DNA of 64,000 bases from CAIYRG01 sp963747255 (GTDB lineage: Bacteria; Pseudomonadota; Alphaproteobacteria; Micropepsales; Micropepsaceae), in NCBI GenBank assembly GCA_963747255.1, contig CAVVEG010000018.1, positions 62,001 to 126,000 of the forward strand, read 5' to 3'. Under the pieces are notes generated by a model that ran no database searches, was not told the origin of the DNA, and saw only the letters and a list, made by a program, of their open reading frames with translations. Each line of letters starts with the position of its first letter. The first letter of the stretch is position 1. Made by a program: the position numbers and the translations under genes. Positions 34,417 through 43,600 of the stretch are shown in pieces.

Positions 34417-34842
34417 TTAGGGTGTCGTGGGGATCATGATCATGCGGTAAAAGGCTTCGATCCAGAAGATCAGCAGTGTCATGCAGACCGTAGAATTGAT
34501 CAGCGTCGCACTGACTGTGATGCCGGCCGCGCGAAGTATGTTCTGAAAGAAATGGCCCTCAAGAGTATTGCGGGTGTCGCGCCAGCGGCCGGTACGGATC
34601 ACAGTTTCCGCATTGTCGAGAATCGAGACTCCGTCGTTCAACAGCCACTGCATGATAATCACGGGAAGCAGGAGCAAATAGAATAGAAGGCCGATACGCG
34701 TCGAGGCCGTCCAGCCGACGCTGACATAAGCCATGATCAGGAGATGGGTGGTGAACGTTGTCACCCGCAACAGGTCCCAGCCGAAAGTGCCCTGCGTTGC
34801 GGAGACAAGCGGTCGGGCATTGGCGTGTCTGGCGACGGACAT
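34417..34842 (-). CDS. Unidentified small integral membrane protein, 141 aa
   Basis: About three predicted membrane helices: FTTHLLIMAYVSVGW, IGLLFYLLLLPVIIMQWLL, and VSATLINSTVCMTLLIFWIE. A conserved-looking segment LNDGVSILDNAETVIRTGRW lies between helices two and three. I do not recognise a named family. It is divergent from the DUF3185 gene, and the FNR/FixK box at 35071-35084 lies 230 bases from its start, so it may share that control region. Confidence 0.6.
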   Translation of the reverse strand: MSVARHANARPLVSATQGTFGWDLLRVTTFTTHLLIMAYVSVGWTASTRIGLLFYLLLLPVIIMQWLLNDGVSILDNAETVIRTGRWRDTRNTLEGHFFQNILRAAGITVSATLINSTVCMTLLIFWIEAFYRMIMIPTTP

Positions 34843-35070
34843 TGCAGTCTTCCTCGTTTGAGAATGACATCTCCAACGAGCGCTTTGTGGCCGATTAAAG
34901 GGAATAAAAGGATTCCGGAATTCTGCTTAGGGGGAATCACGTAAAGCAGAACATCGATGACTCTTGCCCCCCGCTCATCGATCGAAGCAATCCATCGCAA
35001 TCTCAAATTGCGTGACATGGCGCAGTGCTGGATTGAGTAGGACAACATCAATGTCCGGCATCGGACAGAC

Positions 35071-35084
35071 TTGATTTGAATCAA
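35071..35084. promoter_or_regulatory. Perfect FNR/FixK box upstream of the DUF3185 gene
   Basis: TTGATTTGAATCAA is a perfect TTGAT-N4-ATCAA palindrome, 55 bases before the start of the DUF3185 gene, the best of the four boxes in the window. Confidence 0.75.
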
Positions 35085-35138
35085 AACGGCATGCCCAGAA
35101 CTGCGGCAAGTTTGAAACGGCTTTCGACGGAGAACAAC

Positions 35139-35360
35139 ATGCGCAACCTGACATCAATCGGCATCGTTCTGATTGTGATCGGAATCGTGGCACTCGCGGT
35201 TCAGAATGTACGGTTTACGGACACCAGGAATGTTGTGGATTTTGGACCGATTCAGGTCCGATCGGAAGAACAGCACAACATACCGATTCCGACCGTGGCG
35301 GGCATAGCCGCGATAGTCGCCGGCCTGGGTCTCGTGATCGTGTCGCGCCGGCAAGCCTAG
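35139..35360 (+). CDS. DUF3185-like small membrane protein
   Basis: A 73-residue protein with an N-terminal helix (IGIVLIVIGIVALAVQNV), a polar loop (RFTDTRNVVDFGPIQV) and a second helix (VAGIAAIVAGLGLVIVSRR). This is the DUF3185 layout. GGAG eight bases before the ATG fixes the start. Probably expressed under low oxygen from the perfect FNR/FixK site. Confidence 0.8.
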   Translation: MRNLTSIGIVLIVIGIVALAVQNVRFTDTRNVVDFGPIQVRSEEQHNIPIPTVAGIAAIVAGLGLVIVSRRQA

Positions 35361-35440
35361 CATTCGATTCTGCTTACATCGGAAATCCGCGCCCGCGCAG
35401 TCCGGCGTTGCGCCGCAATGTTGTTTGATCAAGGCAGGCC

Positions 35441-37423
35441 ATGAGTGTCAGGAAGGCCAAAGGGTATCGGGCGAGCGCAGCTGGTGCATTGCCGCGCGCA
35501 GCCATATTGCGGTCATCGCTGGCTGCATGGGGTGCGTTGTTCTCACCCAAACGCATAGCGGTGATTTTCCTCGGGCTGTTTGGTGCTGCCGCATTGATTG
35601 CTCTTTTGAGCATCGCTGTTGTCGCTGCCATCGGCGTCAAGCCGCTGGTCGAAAAATACGCAACGAGGACTCTTGGCCATCGCCTGGCCCTGGGCACGCT
35701 CGACATCACATGGGGCAATCCCCTGTCGGTGAAAATAACGGACCTGCGTCTCGCCAATGCCCCATGGGGCGGCGGTCCAGAGATGGTCCGTATCGAAAGT
35801 CTTTCGGCGAAAATCGACTTGCGCGCGCTTTTGGGCGGCGTTTTGCGATTCGAAGAACTCGACGTCGTGAAGCCTGAGATTATTCTCGAGCGCGATAGTG
35901 AGGGAACCGGCAATTGGCGCTTCAACGGAGCCGCATCGGCATCTCCGCGAAACGTTGTGGTCATCCCGAACAAGCGCACGCGGACCCCGACATTCATCGA
36001 TTTTTACCTGCACGACGGAAGCGTGAGCTATCGAACTTCCAGCGGCGCCATCCTGCGGAACGTCCTGTACGAGCTGACGATCCGTTCTGCCGGCGAGGAC
36101 CAGCCGGTAAGTCTTACACTGGATGGCGCATATAACGGCACTCCGGTGCGGCTGGACGCTAAAACGCAATCGTTTTCGGTTTTGCGCAATGGCTTGCTGC
36201 CATTCGGTGTAGAATTCTCGGCCTCGACGCCGACAGCCAATGCCGGCTTCAAAGGGACCATGATGGAACCTCTGGATTTCGACGGCGTGCGGGGGGCGAT
36301 GCAGATCGATGCGCGCCTGTTGGGCGATTTCCTGAATATTTTCGGCGCGGACGTCGGTGCGGACTTTCCGCTGGTTCTCACTGGCGCCTTCACCAGAACC
36401 GACAATCATTGGCAATTGACCGATGCAAAAGGGAAGCTCGCGAATGACTCATTCGACGGCTCCCTGACCTTGACGGAAGCGGGCCGGGGCAAGTCCGACA
36501 ACATCGGTGTTGCCGCCAATTTCGGCCAACTCGATCTCAATCGAATTCTTGCCGCTGACGGCATGGGAAAACCCGCCGCAGGCCACGACACGCAGGAGGA
36601 CGGCTTTGGCGCCATCTCGCTTCGCATCGAGCCGAAGCGCGGCACCAATTTTGATGCGAAAATCAAAGCCAGGATGCTTGTATTCCGCTCGATGCACTTC
36701 GCGAATTTTGGCATTCAGAGCCGGCTGGCCTCCGGCGAAGATACAGTCAGTAAGCTGACATTCGCACTCGCTGGTGGCACTCTCGACGCGTCGGGATCGG
36801 CGCATAGTGTGTCTCTGGGAAGTCACGTCGTTGCGAACGCGACGGTCTCAGGAGTGGACGCAGACCAGTTGGCAGGAATGCTCGGCGCCGAGTCAGGTCA
36901 AATTGCGGGGAAAATCAATGGTCGCGCCGCTCTGGAGATGACGGGCGAGACGGTGAAGGAGGCGCTCAAAAGAAGCAGTGGCCACGCCGTTCTGGCGATG
37001 TCGCAGGGTCAGATCGCTCGCGCCCTGCTTGAGAAATTATCCACCGATCTGCGTTCCCTGTTCCGAAAGGACGCGAGCTCGGCGCAGATATCCTGCCTTA
37101 TCGGCGTCATGGACCTGCAAGACGGACTGGGTACGATTTCGCCTTTCAGACTGCGGACCCCGGGAACAATACTTATCGGCGGCGGACAAGTGGATTTTCC
37201 GGGGGAGCGACTCGACATGACCATAAAGAGCGAGGCCTCCTCGACCGGCATGTTTGCAATGGACATACCGCTGCACGTCAGCGGCGGATTTGCACATTTG
37301 AGCGTTGCCCCGGCTGTTGGGTCCTCAGCACGATGGTTGGACGCGCCCGCCAGGAATAAGCCGGCACGTGAACTGCCGCCTGATATGCAGCAGTTAGCCG
37401 ACAGCAATCCCTGCCCGCTCTGA
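35441..37423 (+). CDS. AsmA family protein
   Basis: A 660-residue protein anchored by one N-terminal helix (IAVIFLGLFGAAALIALLSI) with the AsmA N-terminal segment (LGHRLALGTLDITWGNPLSV, then FEELDVVKPEIILERDSEGT GNW-type) and the C-terminal AsmA_2 region (LGAESGQIAGKINGRAALEM, then SGHAVLAMSQGQIARALLEKL). AsmA-like proteins are periplasmic repeating-groove proteins thought to carry phospholipids to the outer membrane. An MlaC-like lipid-binding gene converges from downstream, so this is a lipid-trafficking locus. The very end (LPPDMQQLADSNPCPL) recurs as an orphan about 1 kb further on. Confidence 0.85.
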   Translation: MSVRKAKGYRASAAGALPRAAILRSSLAAWGALFSPKRIAVIFLGLFGAAALIALLSIAVVAAIGVKPLVEKYATRTLGHRLALGTLDITWGNPLSVKITDLRLANAPWGGGPEMVRIESLSAKIDLRALLGGVLRFEELDVVKPEIILERDSEGTGNWRFNGAASASPRNVVVIPNKRTRTPTFIDFYLHDGSVSYRTSSGAILRNVLYELTIRSAGEDQPVSLTLDGAYNGTPVRLDAKTQSFSVLRNGLLPFGVEFSASTPTANAGFKGTMMEPLDFDGVRGAMQIDARLLGDFLNIFGADVGADFPLVLTGAFTRTDNHWQLTDAKGKLANDSFDGSLTLTEAGRGKSDNIGVAANFGQLDLNRILAADGMGKPAAGHDTQEDGFGAISLRIEPKRGTNFDAKIKARMLVFRSMHFANFGIQSRLASGEDTVSKLTFALAGGTLDASGSAHSVSLGSHVVANATVSGVDADQLAGMLGAESGQIAGKINGRAALEMTGETVKEALKRSSGHAVLAMSQGQIARALLEKLSTDLRSLFRKDASSAQISCLIGVMDLQDGLGTISPFRLRTPGTILIGGGQVDFPGERLDMTIKSEASSTGMFAMDIPLHVSGGFAHLSVAPAVGSSARWLDAPARNKPARELPPDMQQLADSNPCPL

Positions 37424-37542
37424 TTTCCAAATATGGCAGCGGGTTCGGCCGTGAGCCAGGACGGTGCAACGTGGATCAGTTGCGCCCCGCTCGGTGCGCC
37501 GTTCCAGATCTTTTTAAGCAACGCGGCTATGTCGCAAAGAGA

Positions 37543-38196
37543 CTACTTCGCTGCCATGCTCCGAACTCTGTCCGGGAGTTGATCCGTCAACGCCGCGATA
37601 CTGCCGTTGTGCTGCTGCAGAAACCCGGTGAAATCAGAGCGCTGCAACAGCGAAAGCCATATCCCCTCGATCTGCATATCCGCAACGATCAGGCGACCGT
37701 CCGCGTTCTTTCGCACACGGAAGGCCGCTTTGATAGGCAACGCGTTGTTCGTCGAATTCGGTTTTACGACGTCGACATTGACCACGATGTCGTCCTCAGC
37801 ACGCTCTACGGAGCCAGTCACCTTAAGCGTCAGACCATTATATTTGCCCAACAGCGATTCATACGCGGCAATTGCATAATCGGTGAATGCGATTTCGAAT
37901 GCGTCGAGGTCGGCTTTGGATGCGCCGTTCACATATTGACCGAGGGTGAATATGGCGATGCGGTTCGTGTCCGTCAGGCCGAGCATGAAATTGCGGAATT
38001 GTAAGTGGCGCTGGTCGGCCGCAAGCGAACTGTCGTTGAGAATGGCGTACCCGACGTCGATGTTCTGCTGCACGAAGCTCTCAGTCTGAGTGACGGCAAA
38101 GGCCGCAGGTGCCCAAAACACGGTGGTCACGAGAATGGCAATCGTGCCAATGAAATTGGCCGCCCGAAAAGGCGATATTCGCGAATGCGTGTCCAA
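37543..38196 (-). CDS. MlaC-like periplasmic phospholipid-binding protein, TTG start
   Basis: A 217-residue protein of the MlaC/Ttg2D family: signal peptide (FRAANFIGTIAILVTTVFWA to AFA), then FVQQNIDVGYAILNDSSLAA, RHLQFRNFMLGLTDTNRIAI, FTDYAIAAYESLLGKYNGLT and the beta region up to ADMQIEGIWLSLLQRSDFTG. MlaC ferries phospholipids between the inner and outer membranes. I chose a TTG start because GGAGGAG lies six bases before it and it begins right at the signal peptide; an ATG 29 codons upstream lacks both. No mlaEFD genes are adjacent. Confidence 0.85.
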   Translation of the reverse strand: MDTHSRISPFRAANFIGTIAILVTTVFWAPAAFAVTQTESFVQQNIDVGYAILNDSSLAADQRHLQFRNFMLGLTDTNRIAIFTLGQYVNGASKADLDAFEIAFTDYAIAAYESLLGKYNGLTLKVTGSVERAEDDIVVNVDVVKPNSTNNALPIKAAFRVRKNADGRLIVADMQIEGIWLSLLQRSDFTGFLQQHNGSIAALTDQLPDRVRSMAAK

Positions 38197-38868
38197 TTGG
38201 GACTCCTCCGAGATTGAAGTGGCGTGCTTCACGCCAACCCGAACCCGGGCGCAAACCCGGCTGAATATGGCTCGAATCCGCATCGTTAGCTGCCCAAGCA
38301 CAGCATGAAAGAGGACCCCGACCATTGTGCCGGCCAGGGGCCCAGTTCCAGGCGCTAAGTCATCGGGGAGGCAAAGCACCCAGCTTTTAATATTTAAGGC
38401 CCGCATGGCGCTGGGCGTCTGTGCAATATGGAACACTCTTGCCGACCCGCTGCCGCCGGATCTGCAACAGTTAGCCGGCAGCAATCCCGGCCGCTGTTGA
38501 TTTAAAAAACGGATCGCATGTTGAGAACGGCTGAATAGTGCGGGAAAGGCGATCAGCGTCCCTCGCCATAATGCTCTTGACTTCCGGTGAGATGACCAAT
38601 GCGCTCGATCCCAGTCGATACTGTCTGATATCAGACTTTGAGCCGTGGTTTACGCCGCGCAAGCCGCCTATTTCGCTTATTTGACGAATGATTTGTCTTC
38701 GGACGATTACGATTCCGTATTATAGAATGATCGAATGAATCCAACTTTCTTGGTCAGCGTTTGCCGGCCACACCGCCCCCGAGATAAGCGTCGCTGTCAA
38801 ACGCAGGCACATAGTGTTGGATTCGATCCACGAATGGCGCGCTGGGTCCGCTCCCTGGACGACGTGTT
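38197..38868. other. Intergenic region before the PKS cluster with an AsmA tail relic
   Basis: At about 38445-38501 (plus strand) DPLPPDLQQLAGSNPGRC and a stop mirror the last residues of the AsmA protein upstream, a relic of a second asmA-like copy. A 63-codon minus-strand frame (38471-38662) has no domain or ribosome-binding site. An AT-rich patch with TATTAT at 38718-38723 and TTGTCT 19 bases before it could be a weak promoter for the FAAL gene. Confidence 0.5.
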
Positions 38869-40669
38869 ATGAAGCGGGAGCTCACTGATCCAATCGTGGA
38901 ATTTTCCACGTTGGTCGAAGTCCTTCGCTGGCGAGCGCTTCTGCAGCCCGAACAGCGGACCTATACCTTTCTGGTCGATGGAGAAACCGAAGGGGATCAC
39001 CTGACGCATGCCGTGTTGGATCGTCAGGCCCGGAGTATTGGGGCGCTACTCCAAAGCTATCGGGCAGTCGGGGAGCGTGCGCTGTTGCTTTATCCAGCGG
39101 GTCTCGAGTTCGTCGCCGCATTCTTCGGCTGTTTGTATGCAGGCGTGATTGCCGTCCCTCTGCCTCCGCCCAATCTGGCTCAGCCACAACGCACCCTTCC
39201 GAAGCTTCGAGCGATCATCAGCGATGCGAAGCCTTCGGTCGTTCTCACCACGTCAGCGATTTCTCAGCAAGACTGAGGGCTTGTTCACGCAAGCTCCCGA
39301 ATTGCAGGAGATGCGCTGGTTGGCCACCGACGAGGTTGGCGGCAGCCTGGCACAGGAATGGCGAGATCCAGCCGTGACCAGCAACACCTTGGCGTTGCTC
39401 CAATACACTTCCGGCTCTACCGCAGAGCCGAAGGGTGTCATGATCAGTCACGGAAACCTCCTGCACAATTCGGCTTATATCGGCCGCCTCTTCGCCTTCA
39501 ACCCGAACGGTGTCACCGTCACCTGGCTACCGGCTTTCCATGACATGGGACTTACCAACGGAATTGTCCAACCGGTGTACAAGGGACGTCCGTGTTACCT
39601 GATGCCGGCGACATCCTTTCTCATGCGGCCGGTACGATGGCTCCAGGCCATTTCGCGCTACAAAGCCACGATCAGCGGAGGCCCCAATTTCGCGTATGAA
39701 ATGTGCGCCCGCGGAATTACTCCCGAACAACGTGAAACTCTCGACCTCAGCAGTTGGGATGTTGCTTACAACGGCGCAGAGCCGGTGCGGCCCGACACCA
39801 TCAAACGATTTATATCGACCTTTGCCTCATGTGGTTTTCGCCCTAACGCCTTTCATCCCTGTTATGGACTCGCCGAAGCGACGCTCGTGGTGTCCGGCGG
39901 TGCATTAAGAGATGAGATGTTCCACACGATACGAGCGGCAGCACTTGAACAGAACCGCATCGTGGAGGCCGGTGCCGAGTGCCGAAATGTGCGGACACTT
40001 GTCGGCAGCGGCCACGCCACGCACGATACCAGGATTGTCATCGTCCATCCCGAATGGTTGACCGTTTGTGAACCAGATCAAGTGGGCGAAATCTGGGTGT
40101 CTGGCCCGAGCGTGACCAACGGTTATTGGAATCGGTTCGAAGAAACAGAACGCGTCTGTCGCGCCTACCTGAGAGATACCGGGGAGGGACCGTTTCTCCG
40201 CACTGGGGACTTGGGCTTTATGAAAGATGGCGAATTGTTCGTCACTGGTCGCCTAAAGGATCTGATCATCGTCAGTGGTCGCAAGCTTTATCCCCAGGAT
40301 ATTGAATTGACGGTAGAGCAGTGTCATCCGGCCTTGCGGCCGGCTTGCTGCGCCGCGTTTTCGGTCGATGGCACCGGCGACGAAAAACTGGTCATCGCCA
40401 CCGAAGTTGAGTCCCGGTACCAACCGCGGGTTACCAATCCGCCGACTGGAGAAGCACATGTTCACCCAAATGGACGTGTACCGCTGGATGTCGAGTTCGT
40501 CGTTCGGACCATCCGGAGGGCGGTGGCCGAAGCGCATGATGCGCGAGTCCATGAGGTGGTGCTGCTCCGGGCTGGCCGCATTCCCAAGACCACCAGCGGC
40601 AAGGTGCAACGCCATGCCTGCCAATCCGGTTTCCTGAAAGGGACGCTGGAACGTTTCTGTGAGAATTGA
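38869..40669 (+). CDS. Fatty acyl-AMP ligase (FAAL), interrupted by one frameshift
   Basis: Two overlapping frames make one FAAL. The first covers residues 1-135 (TLVEVLRWRALLQPEQRTYT, LLLYPAGLEFVAAFFGCLYA, VIAVPLPPPNLAQPQRTLPK). The second, from about 39270, continues with LALLQYTSGSTAEPKGVMIS (P-loop), WLPAFHDMGLTNGIVQP, YNGAEPVRPDTI, HPCYGLAEATL, RTGDLGFMKDGELFVTGR and PKTTSGKVQRHAC. The RLKDLIIVSGRKLYPQDIE stretch is FAAL/CoA-ligase typical. FAALs make acyl-AMP and load it on an ACP, not CoA. The PKS gene follows after 3 bases and starts with an ACP, the expected acceptor. If the frameshift (TCTCAGCAAGACTGA region) is real the enzyme is split. Confidence 0.85.
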
Positions 40670-40672
40670 GCC

Positions 40673-43600
40673 ATGCCCGGGAATTCTACAAACGCAGAGG
40701 TTATCCAGGCGTGGTTGGTTTCCAAGCTTTCCGAGCGGCTGGGAGTCGAGTCTCACGAGATCGATATCCGGGAGCCCTTCGCCAGCTACGGACTCGGGTC
40801 AACCGAGGCGGTAAGCCTGGCAGGAGAGCTCGCCGGGTGGCTGGGACGAAACCTGAGTCCGGCTCTGGTCTACGAGTACTCGACTATCGAGTCTCTCGCT
40901 CAGCATTTGGCAGGATCACCGGACGTTTCGGAGTCAGCGACCGGGGCTGGCCAGGACCGGGTAGCGATTAACGAACCGATCGCCATCATCGGCGTCGGTT
41001 GTCGGTTTCCCGGCGCAAACAACCCGGCCGCGTTCTGGGAAATGTTGAGAGACGGAGTGGATGCCATCCGCGAAGTTCCTGCCGATCGCTTCGATCAGCA
41101 GGCGTTCTACGACCCAGACCCAACTGCTCCGGGCAAAATGAACACTCGCTGGGGCGGATTTCTGGAGCAGGTGGACCAGTTCGATGCCAATTTCTTCGGC
41201 ATTTCCCCTCGCGAGGCGTTGCGCATGGATCCCCAGCAACGACTCTTGCTGGAGGTGACTTGGGACGCGCTACAGGACGGGGGCCAGGTGCCCGAGCGTC
41301 TGGTCGGAACGCAGACCGGCGTATTCATCGGCATCGCGACCAATGATTACGGCCGGCTGCAATGGAATGATCTCGAGCGAATCGATGCCTATGCCGGCAC
41401 CGGCAATGCCCTGAGCATCGCCGCTAACCGAATCTCTTATCTTTTCGATTTCCGCGGGCCGAGTCTCGCCATCGACACAGCCTGTTCCTCGTCGCTTGTT
41501 GCAGTCCACCTGGCCTGCTGCAGTCTACGGAACGGGGAGTCAACGCTTGCTATAGCCGGTGGCGTAAATCTGATTCTATCGCCGGCGATTGCAATCAATT
41601 TCACCAAAGCCGGCGCCATGGCGCCGGATGGACGCTGTAAAGCATTCGATGCTCGCGCGAACGGCTACGTTCGCAGTGAGGGTGCTGGTGTCGTCGTGCT
41701 GAAGCTTTTCTCCAAAGCCTTGACCGACGGCGATCCGATTTATGCCATTATTCGCGGCAGTGCTGTGAACCAGGATGGACGAAGCAACGGGCTCATGGCG
41801 CCGAATCCGCTGGCCCAAGAGGCGGTTCTGCGGGACGCCTATCGGCAGGCCGCCGTATCTCCCGGCAAGGTTCAGTACGTCGAGGCCCATGGTACGGGCA
41901 CATTGTTGGGCGACCCGATAGAGGCAAAAGCGCTCGGCACGGTGCTCGGCGTCGACCGTCCACCGGGACGACCGTGCGCGTTGGGGTCGGTCAAGACCAA
42001 CTTGGGCCACCTCGAGGCTGCCGCCGGCATTGCGGGCTTGATCAAAGTGGCGCTTGCGCTCCGGCATCGTGAGATTCCCCCGAGCCTGCACTTTGAAAAT
42101 CCCAATCCCCATATTCCGTTCGACGAGCTTCCCCTACGCGTGCAGAAGCTGCTGTGCGGTTGGCCCGCGGATCCCGGTTCGGCATTGGCCGGAGTAAGTT
42201 CATTCGGCTTCGGTGGCACCAATGCTCATGTGGTTCTGGAAGAAGCGCCTCCTGGGGACGGGGGAATGTCTGATGCCAAACGCAAGGTCGGCGCGCACCT
42301 GCTTCCGCTCTCGGCACGCGGTCCAGAAGGCCTCCGGTCTCTTGCCCGCGTTTACCAGAACGTCTTCGCCGAGCCGGCGTCCGAGGCGTCGTTGCAGGAT
42401 GTCTGTTACACGGCCAGCGTACGGCTCAGTCACCATGACCATCGTCTCGCCTTAACCGGCAATTCACCCGCGCAACTGATGGAGAGTCTGGAAGCTTTTT
42501 TGCGGGACGAGGCCCGTCCCGGCTTGTCGTCCGGCCGCAAAAATGCCGCGCGCCGGCGAAAACTTGTTTTTGTATTTCCGGGGCAGGGAAGCCAATGGTT
42601 TGGCATGGGTCGGCGGCTGTTGGAGCAGGAAGCCGTCTTCCGGGAGATCATCGAACGCTGCGACCAGGCGATGCGACCCTACGGAGATTGGTCGTTACTC
42701 GCTGAACTCAGGGACAGCGATTCCGCACGGTCGCGGCTGAGCGAAATCGATATCGTCCAGCCGGCGCTGTTTGCAATCCAAATCGCCTTGGCAGCGCTGT
42801 GGCGCTCATGGGGTATCGAGCCGCAGGCTGTGGTGGGCCACAGTTTGGGAGAAGTCGCGGCCGCGTACGTCGCCGGTGCACTGACCCTCGACGATGCCGT
42901 CCGGGTGATTTGTCATCGCAGCCGGTTGTTCAAACGCACTGTGGGGCAGGGGGCGATGGCGGCGGTGGAACTTTCCATCGAAGAAGCCAAGCGCGTTCTG
43001 GCCGGCTCCGAAGACCGCGTCTCGATCGCTGTCAGCAATGGTCCGACCTCGACGGTGTTGTCCGGCGATCCACCCGCGCTCGCTGCCATACTGGATCGAT
43101 TGCAGCGTGACGATGTCTTCTGTCGCATGGTGAAGGTCGACTTTGCCTCGCATAGCCCCCAGATGGAGCCGTTGCGCGCTGATTTGCTGCAGGCTTTGGA
43201 AGGGCTGCAGCCGCGGGCTGAAACAGTGCCGATCTACTCGACAGTGACCGGCCAGCTCAGCCACGGCCAGGAATTCAATGTGCTCTATTGGGCGAGGAAC
43301 ATGCGGGAGCCGGTGCTCTTCCACACCGCGGTTCAGGATTTGTTGGAAGATGGGCATGACATCTTCCTGGAAATCAGCCCGCACCCCATTCTGCTCAGTT
43401 CTATCCAGCAGGGACTTCAAAACTCAGGCCAGGATGGGACCGTGCTTCCTTCTCTGCGCCGTGAGGAAGACGAACACACGATCCTGTTCGGTTCGCTGGG
43501 CGCTCTTTATACTTTGGGTTACCCGGTCGATTGGAATTTGATTTATCCGGCCGGGGGTCACTGTGTTCGACTCCCGTACTACCCATGGCAACGGCAGCGT

